Below, piece by piece: positions 1 to 8,632 of a stretch of 8,683 bases of DNA. The DNA is taken from the NCBI GenBank assembly GCA_018654125.1, contig JABIME010000152.1:1-8683 (forward strand), given 5' to 3'. The position numbers were made by a program, and so were the translations under genes. Positions within the stretch are counted from its first letter, which is position 1, and each line of letters starts with the position of its first letter. This stretch comes from Candidatus Cloacimonadota bacterium (GTDB lineage Bacteria; Cloacimonadota; Cloacimonadia; Cloacimonadales; TCS61). The notes under the pieces are model-generated. The model worked only from the letters and a program-made list of their open reading frames with translations, was not told the origin of the DNA and did not search any database.

Positions 1-37
1 CATTTTCATTTCCAAAAATTCCGATGATCCCGCACAT
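1..37 (-). CDS. purF: Start of a class II glutamine amidotransferase, probably amidophosphoribosyltransferase (partial, runs off left edge)
   Basis: Only the first 12 codons lie in the window, reading MCGIIGIFGNEN. A Met followed at once by Cys-Gly-Ile is the signature of class II (Ntn-type) glutamine amidotransferases, in which Cys2 becomes the N-terminal nucleophile that takes ammonia from glutamine. The family includes PurF (first step of purine synthesis), GlmS and AsnB. The IIGIFG continuation fits PurF better than GlmS (usually IVGYIG) or AsnB (usually IAGI), but twelve residues cannot settle it. The start is supported by a GGAG ribosome-binding site at 43-46 on the minus strand, about 5-6 nt upstream. 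The plsY stop codon is only 13 nt upstream, so the gene is very likely the third gene of the der-plsY operon. The family call is fairly firm; the member call is an inference. Confidence 0.65.
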   Translation of the reverse strand, partial: MCGIIGIFGNEN

Positions 38-50
38 TTATTGCTCCAGA

Positions 51-665
51 TTATTTTTTCTTAAAACTAATTTTGTTCTCGTTTCCGTTTATAAGTCTCT
101 GAATATTAGATTTGTGTCTGATGGTTATGAAAAATGCAATAATAAATGTGAAAATTAGGAATTCTAGCTCTTCAAAAGAATTTAAAAGATTAATTGTTAG
201 TTCTGCTGAAAACAGTGTAAGAGCAGCTAATATTGAACCGAGAGATACAAATTTACTCTGCCATACTGCAACTATGAATACAAATAATGCTATTGCTATA
301 GGAATTGGAACAAGTGCAATAAAAACTCCAGCTGAAGTTGCTACTCCCTTACCACCTTTGAATTTAAGGAAGATAGTAAATATATGACCAATTATGGCAA
401 ATAGTCCTGTGAAAATTATTATTAGATCGGTTGGTTCTGGAATAATAAGCCTAGCAATACTCACAGCTAGAAAACCCTTACCGATATCAATTACCAGAGT
501 GAATACACCAACTTTTGTTCCGAGTATTCTTAAGGCATTTGTCGCACCTACATTCCCACTTCCAAAATCTCTGATGTCTATTCCTTTTATAAGTTTTCCC
601 ATGATGTAACTTGTAGGGATACTTCCTAAAATATAAGCTGCAAAAAGAGCAATTATTATATTCAT
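51..665 (-). CDS. plsY: Acyl-phosphate:glycerol-3-phosphate acyltransferase PlsY
   Basis: This integral inner-membrane enzyme transfers an acyl group from acyl-phosphate (made by PlsX) to glycerol-3-phosphate, giving lysophosphatidic acid, the first committed step of phospholipid synthesis. The 204-residue product has the usual family length. All three conserved cytoplasmic-loop motifs can be read: GSGNVGATN at 35-43, KGGKGVAT at 103-110, and the R/H-x-N-I-x-R-L-x-x-G-x-E pattern at 183-196. An N-terminal GSIPTSY (14-20) and DIGKG (60-64) are also typical. Hydrophobic stretches near 1-22, 53-75, 80-101, 112-135, 140-160 and 167-182 fit a polytopic membrane protein, and a Lys-rich tail ends it. 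The ATG overlaps the der stop as ATGA, and an AAGGA ribosome-binding site sits inside the der 3' end, so translation is probably coupled to der. der-plsY adjacency is seen in other bacteria. Confidence 0.96.
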   Translation of the reverse strand: MNIIIALFAAYILGSIPTSYIMGKLIKGIDIRDFGSGNVGATNALRILGTKVGVFTLVIDIGKGFLAVSIARLIIPEPTDLIIIFTGLFAIIGHIFTIFLKFKGGKGVATSAGVFIALVPIPIAIALFVFIVAVWQSKFVSLGSILAALTLFSAELTINLLNSFEELEFLIFTFIIAFFITIRHKSNIQRLINGNENKISFKKK

Positions 666-1987
666 TTTTCCTTCTCTCTACTTCTAAAGATCGTTTTTAT
701 TGAGGCTCCACTAAATTTAAATTCATCACGCAATTGGTTATGTAGATATCTTCTGTAATGGGTTGTGATGAGCTTTGCATTATTACAGAAGAATACAAAT
801 GTTGGTGGTTGAGTTTTAACTTGAGAACAATAATAGATCATGGAATGTTTTCCACTTGAGTGTGATGGAGGAAATTTGGTTGTAACTTTTTGCAGAAATT
901 TATTAAGCTGGCTTGTGGGGATTCGCTTTTTACTCTCTTCATCAACTTCAAGCAGTAACTCATAAATTTTATGTGCCCTTTGCCCTGTTAATGCAGAAAT
1001 GAATATAACAGGTGCAAATTCTACAAACTTCAATTCACTCTTGATCTTCTCTATGTATTTTCCAATAGTTGAATTATCTTTTTCAATTAAATCCCATTTA
1101 TTATAAATAAGAATTATTTCTTTGTAATTTCTTGCAGCATAGGAAGCTATTCGCTGATCTTGTGTAGAAATGTCATCGTTTGCATCAAGAAGCAATAGCA
1201 CAATATCAGCACGATTTATGCTCTCTATCGTTCGCATTGTACTGAAATATTCAACACCATATTTAATACGTTTTTTACGTCTTAATCCGGCAGTATCAAT
1301 AAATGTGAATTTCTTCTCTTTATATGTTAGATGAAGGTCAATTGAATCACGTGTTGTGCCTGGAATATCCGTTACAATATTTCCTTCCTTTCCTGACAAA
1401 CGGTTTACTAATGATGATTTACCTACATTTGGTTTACCAACAATGGCTACTTTAATTACATCTTCTTCTTCAATTTCATTAGATGCAAGTGTATCAATAT
1501 TTTTTACAACCTCATCCAAAAAGTTTCCGGTATTCCTTCCGTGAACTGCAGCTATTGGGAATGGATCCCCAAAACCCAGTTGTAGAAATTCATAAACTTC
1601 AAGTTCGTCTTTTTCGTTATCTGCTTTATTGGCTACTAGCAAAACTTTTTCTCGATGTGGAGATAATATCTTTGCAACTTCCATATCGATAGCAGTTGTA
1701 CCAGTTTTTGTATCTACAACAAATAGGATGAAATCTGCTTCTTCTATTGCTATCTCTGCCTGAAATTTAACCGCCTTATCAATACTATTACTCGATTTTG
1801 GAATAATGCCACCAGTATCTACAACAACAAAATTGTGTCCGCTCCATTCTGCTTCTTCGTACTTTCGATCTCTGGTTACACCTTCTTCAAAATCTACGAT
1901 AGCACTACGCTTTCGGCATATCCGGTTAAATAGCGTCGATTTCCCTACATTTGGTCTGCCAACGATTGCTACAATGCTTTTTCTCAT
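662..1987 (-). CDS. der: Ribosome-assembly GTPase Der (EngA), tandem G domains plus KH-like domain
   Basis: Der is a cytoplasmic GTPase needed for maturation and stability of the 50S ribosomal subunit. The 441-residue protein has the unique double-GTPase layout. The first G domain has GRPNVGKS at 10-17, GVTRD at 36-40, DTGG at 57-60 and NKAD at 120-123. The second has GKPNVGKSS at 184-192, GTTRD at 210-214, DTAGLRRK at 231-238, NKWD at 296-299 and SALTG at 331-335. A basic KH-like C-terminal domain (about 355-441) carries the family PPTFV segment at 394-398. All nucleotide-binding motifs are intact. The start is well fixed: three consecutive in-frame TAA codons lie one codon upstream of the ATG. 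The ribosome-binding site is weak (AAAGG about 12 nt upstream). It is the first visible gene of an operon with plsY and the partial purF-like gene, transcribed away from tldD. Confidence 0.97.
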   Translation of the reverse strand: MRKSIVAIVGRPNVGKSTLFNRICRKRSAIVDFEEGVTRDRKYEEAEWSGHNFVVVDTGGIIPKSSNSIDKAVKFQAEIAIEEADFILFVVDTKTGTTAIDMEVAKILSPHREKVLLVANKADNEKDELEVYEFLQLGFGDPFPIAAVHGRNTGNFLDEVVKNIDTLASNEIEEEDVIKVAIVGKPNVGKSSLVNRLSGKEGNIVTDIPGTTRDSIDLHLTYKEKKFTFIDTAGLRRKKRIKYGVEYFSTMRTIESINRADIVLLLLDANDDISTQDQRIASYAARNYKEIILIYNKWDLIEKDNSTIGKYIEKIKSELKFVEFAPVIFISALTGQRAHKIYELLLEVDEESKKRIPTSQLNKFLQKVTTKFPPSHSSGKHSMIYYCSQVKTQPPTFVFFCNNAKLITTHYRRYLHNQLRDEFKFSGASIKTIFRSREKEK

Positions 1988-2023
1988 AAATTATTATTAC
2001 CTTTTTTTCTCTTTAAATTTATT

Positions 2024-2055
2024 TGTCAATCTTTGCTCAAAGCCTAATCTGTCAA
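2024..2055 (-). promoter_or_regulatory. Candidate -35 elements for the der operon
   Basis: Two exact TTGACA hexamers lie on the minus strand at 2055-2050 and 2029-2024, that is 63 and 37 nt upstream of the der ATG. Neither has a good TATAAT-like -10 at 16-18 nt, so this is only a candidate promoter zone. Between them is a short inverted repeat, CTTTG-CT-CAAAG at 2031-2042, too small to call an operator. Confidence 0.2.
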
Positions 2056-2114
2056 ATGAAATGATATAACGAATTTAAATATATAGCATTAAATCAATTA
2101 TAATTTGAAAGCCC

Positions 2115-2152
2115 TTGACACAATAGCAAGTAGGAAATTTTTCAACTACAAT
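2115..2152 (+). promoter_or_regulatory. Candidate promoter for tldD-pmbA
   Basis: An exact TTGACA lies at 2115-2120, 55 nt before the start codon. A TACAAT at 2147-2152 resembles a -10 but is 26 nt away, too far for a standard sigma-70 pair; at the normal 17-nt spacing the sequence is only TTTTTC. The position fits a promoter for the two-gene unit, but the -10 is unresolved and could differ in this organism. Confidence 0.25.
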
Positions 2153-2165
2153 AAAATATAAATTC

Positions 2166-2171
2166 AGGAGG
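2166..2171 (+). promoter_or_regulatory. Ribosome-binding site of tldD
   Basis: A full-consensus AGGAGG lies 4 nt before the ATG at 2176. This is a strong Shine-Dalgarno match, slightly closer than ideal, and supports the chosen start of tldD. Confidence 0.85.
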
Positions 2172-2175
2172 CAAT

Positions 2176-3558
2176 ATGTTAAGTAAGAACATCATCGAGA
2201 AAGTGATAGATAAAGCACTTTCAAATGGTGCAGATTTTGCTGAATTGTTTGTTGAGAACACATTTAATTCAACAATTGCATTTAACGATAGCAAGACAAA
2301 GCAGAATGTTGTTGGAAACGATTACGGCGCTGGAGTGAGAGTGTTTTATGGTCACACGGCGATCTATGCTTATACAAATGATCTAAGTGAAGAAGCACTT
2401 CTAAATGCAGCTGATGCAATTAGTAAAGCAGCAAAAGGTGGGAACATAATCGCATCTATAGATCTCACTAAGAAAGAGATGGATAACATTCATCCTATTG
2501 AAATTCCAAATAATACAATTACAAAAAAAGATAAAATTGATTTTATTAAAAAAGTTAATGAAGCTTCACGCGGATATAGCGGTCAGATAAGCCAGGTTGA
2601 TATTAGATTTACAGAGAAAAATCAGCATGTGATGATAGCTAATAGTGAAGGCTTATTGGTTGAGGATAACAGAAATTATTCAAGAGTTTATACATCTTCT
2701 ATTGCCTCTAACGGAACCGAAAAGCAGGTAGGTGGAGAGGGCCCCGGTAGATTTGCAGGTTATGAATTTTTTAAATCAATTGATCCGGTAGAACTTGGTA
2801 AAGAGACTGCCAGAGTTGCAGTTACAATGTTGAATGCAGATTATGCTCCAAGTGGAAAATACCCAGTTGTTATTGATAACGGATTTGGTGGAGTTATTTT
2901 CCATGAAGCGTGTGGTCACTCTTTAGAAACAACTGCAGTAGCAAAAGGTGCTTCAGTATTTGCCGGAAAAATGGGTGAAAAGATAGCATTTGATGGACTT
3001 ACTGCAATTGATGATGGAACTATGCCAAACGAGTGGGGAAGTGAGAACATCGATGATGAAGGAATGGAAACAAAGAGAACTGTTCTGATAGAAAATGGAA
3101 TCCTAAAATCATACATGGTCGACAAAATGGGAAGCATTAAAACAGGATTTGCAAGAACAGGAAGTGGTAGAAGACAATCTTATCGGTTCGCTCCTGCAAG
3201 TCGCATGAGAAATACCTATATTGCCAATGGTAACGATAAATTTGATGAAATGATAGCTTCTATAGATGAAGGTGTTTATGCAGCTAAAATGGGTGGCGGT
3301 TCTGTTAGCCCTGGTACTGGTGATTTTAATTTCTCAGTTGGAGAAGGCTACATGATAAGAAACGGAAAAATTGCTGAACCGGTAAGAGGTGCAACACTTA
3401 TTGGGAATGGAGCTGACGCTCTGCTAAAGGTAAGCATGATCTCTAATAATATGGCAATGGCTCAGGGGATGTGTGGCTCAGTAAGCGGTAGTATTCCTAC
3501 AAATGTGGGTCAGCCGGCAATCAAGATCGACGAGATAATCGTTGGTGGAAGAAATTAA
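2176..3558 (+). CDS. tldD: Zinc metallopeptidase TldD (catalytic subunit of TldD/TldE)
   Basis: TldD is the active-site subunit of the TldD/TldE heterodimer, a cytoplasmic metalloprotease. In E. coli the complex trims the leader from the microcin B17 precursor and helps degrade the antitoxin CcdA, acting on unfolded peptides threaded into an internal chamber. The 460-residue product is near full family length. The zinc-binding HExxxH motif is intact as HEACGH at 243-248, and the Cys expected as third metal ligand in the C-terminal part is present at 433 (AQGMCGSVSG, 429-438). Glu244 is the probable catalytic base. The C-terminal end IDEIIVGG (451-458) is typical. A perfect ribosome-binding site fixes the start. 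pmbA follows 14 nt later, giving the usual paired arrangement. The natural substrate in this organism cannot be inferred from the window; no precursor-peptide gene was recognised beside it. Confidence 0.95.
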   Translation: MLSKNIIEKVIDKALSNGADFAELFVENTFNSTIAFNDSKTKQNVVGNDYGAGVRVFYGHTAIYAYTNDLSEEALLNAADAISKAAKGGNIIASIDLTKKEMDNIHPIEIPNNTITKKDKIDFIKKVNEASRGYSGQISQVDIRFTEKNQHVMIANSEGLLVEDNRNYSRVYTSSIASNGTEKQVGGEGPGRFAGYEFFKSIDPVELGKETARVAVTMLNADYAPSGKYPVVIDNGFGGVIFHEACGHSLETTAVAKGASVFAGKMGEKIAFDGLTAIDDGTMPNEWGSENIDDEGMETKRTVLIENGILKSYMVDKMGSIKTGFARTGSGRRQSYRFAPASRMRNTYIANGNDKFDEMIASIDEGVYAAKMGGGSVSPGTGDFNFSVGEGYMIRNGKIAEPVRGATLIGNGADALLKVSMISNNMAMAQGMCGSVSGSIPTNVGQPAIKIDEIIVGGRN

Positions 3559-3565
3559 AAGGAGG
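3559..3565 (+). promoter_or_regulatory. Ribosome-binding site of pmbA/tldE
   Basis: AAGGAGG begins directly after the tldD stop codon (TAA at 3556-3558) and lies 7 nt before the pmbA ATG at 3573. It is a very strong site, consistent with equal production of the two subunits from one mRNA. Confidence 0.85.
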
Positions 3566-3572
3566 AGCGGAA

Positions 3573-4904
3573 ATGTATACTAAAGAATTCCAAACTATAT
3601 TTGCCTATGCAAAAGATAAAGTAGATGAAACAGAAATTCTGCTCTCAGCAGGTAATTCCTTTTCTGTAAGAATTAATGAGCAAAATGTAGAATCGTTCAA
3701 TTATGCTGATTCAAAAGGTATTGGTGTGCGTATTGTGAAAAGTGGTAAAGTTGGTTATGCTTACACAGAGAAATTTGATGAAGAAACATTCAAGAAAATT
3801 GTGGATGAAGCTATTGAAAATGCAAAATTTACAGAAGATGATGATGTTGTGATCATGGAGAATTATCCGAAAAATAGTGATACCCCTAATGTATATTCAG
3901 AAGAATTAGATAAAGTTGATGTTACTAAAAAGATCAAACTTGCAAAAGATCTGGAAAAATATGCCAAAGAAGTTGATGAACGAGTTTTTAATGTTCCTTA
4001 CGCTGTATATGCAGATGGAAAGAGTTACAGCAGAATTGCTAACTGCAAGGGTTTAGATAAAGAAGATACACAAAATTATGCTTATGCTTATGTTGCTGCT
4101 TTATCAGCTGAAGATGATGATAAAAGAATGGGAATGGATTTTCTTATCACAAGGGATTTTGGAGAATTTGATCCGAAGAAAATGGCAGAAGAAGGTGTTA
4201 AGAAAAGTACTGATCTGCTTAATGGAAAACCTGCTGAATCAGGAAAGTATGCTGTTGTTTTCAATAACGAGATGATGGCAACAATGCTTGCTACTTTCTC
4301 AGGAATATTTAATGCTAAATCAGTTCAGGAAGGCAGATCATTACTAAAAGATAAAATAGGGCAGAAGATTGCAAATGAGAAAGTTACAATAGTTGATGAT
4401 GGCTTACATCCAGATGGTTTTTCAACTTCAGCATTTGATAGTGAGGGATATCCAACGGGGAAAACCGTATTGATAGAGAATGGTGTTTTAAAATCCTATC
4501 TTCACAATACAATAACAGCCAGAAAGGATGGAGTTAATTCTACTGGAAATGGTTCTCGAGGTTATAAAGGGACACTTGGCATTAATACTTCGAACTTCCT
4601 TATCGAAGCGGGAGATCATAAAGAAACTGATCTTTTTGCAAAGCATGAGAAAATAATTGAGGTAGTTAGCTTGCAGGGAATGCATTCCGGTGCAAATGCG
4701 ATCTCAGGTGATTTCTCACTTGGAGCACAAGGATTTTTATGGGAAAATGGCAAACGTGTTCATTCACTTAAACCATTTACTGTAAGTGGAAACTTCCTAC
4801 AAATGTTAAGCGGAGTAGAAGCAATTGCCAATAACTTTAAATTTGATATGAGCAGTAACGGTGCTTCTTCTGTATTAATAAATGAGTTAAACATTAGTGG
4901 ATAA
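3573..4904 (+). CDS. pmbA: TldE/PmbA, non-catalytic partner of TldD
   Basis: PmbA (TldE) is the partner subunit that forms the closed peptidase chamber with TldD. It shares the TldD fold but does not bind zinc. The 443-residue product is of family length. Where TldD has HExxxH, this protein reads VVFNNEMMATMLATFSG (228-244), with no histidine pair, as expected for TldE. Family hallmarks include KTVLIENGVLKSYL (297-310), matching TldD's RTVLIENGILKSYM at 301-314, and the Gly-rich GMHSGANAISGDFSLGAQGF block at 369-388. It overlaps no gene, starts 14 nt after tldD and is followed by a strong terminator, so the two genes form a closed transcription unit. A run of acidic residues at 88-91 and 180-183 is visible but not unusual. 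The assignment as TldE rather than a second TldD rests on the missing metal motif. Confidence 0.94.
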   Translation: MYTKEFQTIFAYAKDKVDETEILLSAGNSFSVRINEQNVESFNYADSKGIGVRIVKSGKVGYAYTEKFDEETFKKIVDEAIENAKFTEDDDVVIMENYPKNSDTPNVYSEELDKVDVTKKIKLAKDLEKYAKEVDERVFNVPYAVYADGKSYSRIANCKGLDKEDTQNYAYAYVAALSAEDDDKRMGMDFLITRDFGEFDPKKMAEEGVKKSTDLLNGKPAESGKYAVVFNNEMMATMLATFSGIFNAKSVQEGRSLLKDKIGQKIANEKVTIVDDGLHPDGFSTSAFDSEGYPTGKTVLIENGVLKSYLHNTITARKDGVNSTGNGSRGYKGTLGINTSNFLIEAGDHKETDLFAKHEKIIEVVSLQGMHSGANAISGDFSLGAQGFLWENGKRVHSLKPFTVSGNFLQMLSGVEAIANNFKFDMSSNGASSVLINELNISG

Positions 4905-4925
4905 ACAATAATATTGCTAAATGAG

Positions 4926-4955
4926 AAGGGTGGAAGTTTTTCCACCCTTTTTTTT
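4926..4955 (+). terminator. Rho-independent terminator of tldD-pmbA
   Basis: A perfect 10-bp inverted repeat (AAGGGTGGAA at 4926-4935, TTCCACCCTT at 4940-4949) closes a 4-nt GTTT loop and runs into eight T residues (4948-4955). It begins 21 nt after the pmbA stop. This is a textbook intrinsic terminator on the plus strand and separates the peptidase genes from the next gene. Confidence 0.93.
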
Positions 4956-4959
4956 GTAT

Positions 4960-4988
4960 TTGACAAAATCTTCTATTTTCCAAACTTC
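4960..4988 (+). promoter_or_regulatory. Candidate promoter of the LolA-like gene
   Basis: An exact TTGACA at 4960-4965 lies just past the terminator, 45 nt before the start codon. No clear TATAAT follows at 16-18 nt; the sequence there (around 4983-4988) is weak. Because the previous unit ends in a strong terminator, a promoter should lie in this 55-nt space, which is the main reason for the call. Confidence 0.3.
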
Positions 4989-4993
4989 CAATT

Positions 4994-5000
4994 AAAGGAG
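4994..5000 (+). promoter_or_regulatory. Ribosome-binding site of the LolA-like gene
   Basis: AAAGGAG lies 10 nt before the ATG at 5011. The match is strong and supports this start, which also gives the protein its signal peptide. Confidence 0.75.
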
Positions 5001-5010
5001 TTAAATCAGT

Positions 5011-5718
5011 ATGAAACTAATAAAAATAATTTGTATAATGTTCCTAATTTCCATTCCCTTATTTTCAGAGGAATTTGAAGAATTCAAGCTGGGTGAAAAA
5101 CAACAATTTGAAGGGAATAAATTATTTGATAAAATGGTGCAAAGTATTGGGGATGTGCACTGGATAACAACTATACGTACGATAGGTTCTGCAAACCAAC
5201 CCATGGAGTTTGGAACTTTATCATTTCCGGTGTTAGTAGAAGTTAAGTTTCCGGGTAATCTGCGAATTAAATTCGAAGATAAGGAATTTATCATCGAGAA
5301 AAATAGTGGCTGGCAGAAGTATCAAAAAGGATATTACGAAAATCTACCGGAAAAATATATAAATACAATTAGTGGAAATCTAGATAGAAATTTGATTCAA
5401 ATAGCAAGAAGTAAGACAGATTATGTGATCAAATTTACTGGTAAAAAAACAATCATGGAGAGAGAATGTTATGAACTTGAACTTATAAAGGATGAATTTA
5501 AGATCACTTTGTATATTGATTTAGAAATGCAGTTACCAGCTCAAATGATCTATGCTGTTAACGATAAACAAATTGTAAGAACATATCTCGAATATAAAGT
5601 AATAGATGGAATAAAGTATCCTATTCATACGATCTCAACAGATATTGAAGGTAATTTGATTAGTGAGATGAAAATAGAAACTATCGAGTTTAATGTTAAG
5701 TTAGATTCGAACAAATAA
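5011..5718 (+). CDS. Secreted LolA-like (outer-membrane lipoprotein-sorting type) protein
   Basis: The 235-residue product starts with a signal peptide (MKLIKIICIMFLISIPLFS, cleavage probably near residue 19). No Cys lipobox is seen, so a soluble periplasmic protein is likely. The mature part alternates predicted beta strands in a way typical of the LolA/LolB half-barrel: a start around KMVQSIGD (41-48), PGNLRIKF (81-88), then an NSGWQKYQKG turn (98-107), CYELEL (153-158), KITLYID (164-170) with a following LPAQMIY (175-181), and a final YKVIDGIKYP segment (195-204). In this fold class such proteins carry lipids or lipoproteins between membranes, but some family members are attached to peptidases or have no known role. 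It is not a clear LolA orthologue. It stands alone between a terminator and a convergent gene. Family assignment is by pattern only; the function is unproven. Confidence 0.6.
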   Translation: MKLIKIICIMFLISIPLFSEEFEEFKLGEKQQFEGNKLFDKMVQSIGDVHWITTIRTIGSANQPMEFGTLSFPVLVEVKFPGNLRIKFEDKEFIIEKNSGWQKYQKGYYENLPEKYINTISGNLDRNLIQIARSKTDYVIKFTGKKTIMERECYELELIKDEFKITLYIDLEMQLPAQMIYAVNDKQIVRTYLEYKVIDGIKYPIHTISTDIEGNLISEMKIETIEFNVKLDSNK

Positions 5719-5724
5719 AAAAAA

Positions 5725-5748
5725 GGGTGACTCTTCTACAAGTCACCC
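5725..5748 (-). terminator. Intrinsic terminator of the transketolase/envelope-protein unit
   Basis: A perfect 8-bp inverted repeat (GGGTGACT at 5725-5732, AGTCACCC at 5741-5748) surrounds an 8-nt loop. Read on the minus strand, the hairpin is followed by eight T residues and then more T-rich sequence (5724 down to about 5714), which makes a good terminator for the gene ending at 5769. On the plus strand it is followed by ATACTAAAAAAA, without a U-tract, so it should stop the plus-strand gene ending at 5718 poorly, if at all. Confidence 0.85.
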
Positions 5749-5768
5749 ATACTAAAAAAATCAACTTC

Positions 5769-6686
5769 CTATTTTAATAAGCCAATTGTAAATATTAATG
5801 CTTGATCATTAAAGTCATTTGCTGTAATCGCATAATCAACATTTAATAATATTTGGAAGTTATACGTTCTAAAAGCTCTTATGCCAGCATTTGCGATAAA
5901 CTCAAAACCATCTCCACGTTTGTCTCCATTAGAATGTGCAACCCAATGAAATCCAAAAGCTCCACCAACATAAGGGCAGAAATCAGTTTTAGTAAAAAGA
6001 TAAGAAGCATAAATATTAGCAGCAAAACCATAACGTGCTGCAGTCTGTAAACCAACTGCAATGTTCTTTACTTCATATCCAGAGCGGATGTCAGCAGCAA
6101 ATGATCTGTTGTCAACATCTTCATATCCATCGATAGGATATAGATATCCAAAAGACATACCCCAAAATCTACGTGCATTTCTCCGTTTTGGAATATCGTC
6201 TTCCATTTCCATTACAGAACCAACTTCTACAGTCTTCTCTAATGGTTTTTGTTCAATAACACTTTTCGCAATACGCTTCATAACTATTTCAAGGTCTTCC
6301 ACACTTTTAGAAGTTGTGTTATCTACAACAATAGATGTTTCACTATTTACATCTACTAAATTATATTGAATTATTATTTTCTCACCTAACTTACTAAGGC
6401 TTGTAACTAACACCATATCAGAACTTGTTTCCTTACCGATTGCGGCAGCACAAGTAACTTCAGTACAGGGTTTATCACCAAGAATGGCTTTCACTTCCTC
6501 TATTGGTGTTACATTTATCTGTCCGAGTTTCTGTAATTCATTTTTTAAAATACTTTCAGAAGTTTCGATTGAAACCTCATCAATACCTAATGAATAAAAT
6601 GGTAAAACTGCAATTGTTTGAGCAGTTAGGTTCCCAAATTGTGAAAACGCAAGGATGATAATTGATATTAATAATAATTTTTTCAT
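5769..6686 (-). CDS. Envelope protein: periplasmic CsgG-like/DUF2380-like N-terminal domain plus predicted C-terminal outer-membrane barrel
   Basis: The function of this 305-residue protein is not recognised. It opens with a clear signal peptide, MKKLLLISIIILAFS and on to TAQ at 21-23, with cleavage probably after Gln23. The mature N-terminal domain (about 24-150) begins TIAVLPF, followed by a helix (41-54) and a C-x4-C pair at 74 and 79 leading into AAIGKE and the strand DMVLVTSLSKLG (90-101), then IIIQYNLVDV (104-113). This order is typical of small periplasmic domains related to CsgG/TolB-type lipoprotein modules. A polar linker (150-172) leads to alternating strands rich in Gly and aromatic residues (173-305), such as FWGMSFGYLYP and PYVGGAFGFHW, which suggest an 8-strand-type barrel. 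The gene follows transketolase by 32 nt, with AAGGAG (6693-6698) 6 nt before the start, and ends at a terminator. A metabolic link to transketolase is not evident. Confidence 0.65.
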   Translation of the reverse strand: MKKLLLISIIILAFSQFGNLTAQTIAVLPFYSLGIDEVSIETSESILKNELQKLGQINVTPIEEVKAILGDKPCTEVTCAAAIGKETSSDMVLVTSLSKLGEKIIIQYNLVDVNSETSIVVDNTTSKSVEDLEIVMKRIAKSVIEQKPLEKTVEVGSVMEMEDDIPKRRNARRFWGMSFGYLYPIDGYEDVDNRSFAADIRSGYEVKNIAVGLQTAARYGFAANIYASYLFTKTDFCPYVGGAFGFHWVAHSNGDKRGDGFEFIANAGIRAFRTYNFQILLNVDYAITANDFNDQALIFTIGLLK

Positions 6687-6718
6687 AAATATCTCCTTAA
6701 ATAGATAAATCGAATTTC

Positions 6719-8620
<1,902 letters not shown>

Positions 8621-8632
8621 TACTTCCTCCGA

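Noticed and set aside
1535..1555. First G domain of Der has IAAVHG where the G5 motif is often written SA-x-HG
   Set aside because: Known Der proteins, including that of E. coli, have a similar IAASHG sequence, so this is normal variation.
2097..2104. Palindrome ATTATAAT giving a TATAAT on both strands in the divergent spacer
   Set aside because: No reasonable -35 lies at 16-18 nt on either strand, and such palindromes are common by chance in AT-rich spacers.
2902..2919. Cysteine inside the TldD metal motif (HEACGH)
   Set aside because: HEACGH is a usual form of the motif outside the Proteobacteria; both His and the Glu are intact.
2916..3137. Open frame on the minus strand opposite tldD, and similar frames opposite plsY, der, the envelope gene and transketolase
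   Set aside because: They lie wholly inside well-supported genes, lack ribosome-binding sites and have no recognisable protein features.
4076..4093. Short hexamer repeat TTATGC, TTATGC, TTATGT inside pmbA
   Set aside because: Fewer than three exact units, in frame, coding for an ordinary Tyr-Ala alternation; no sign of a variable repeat.
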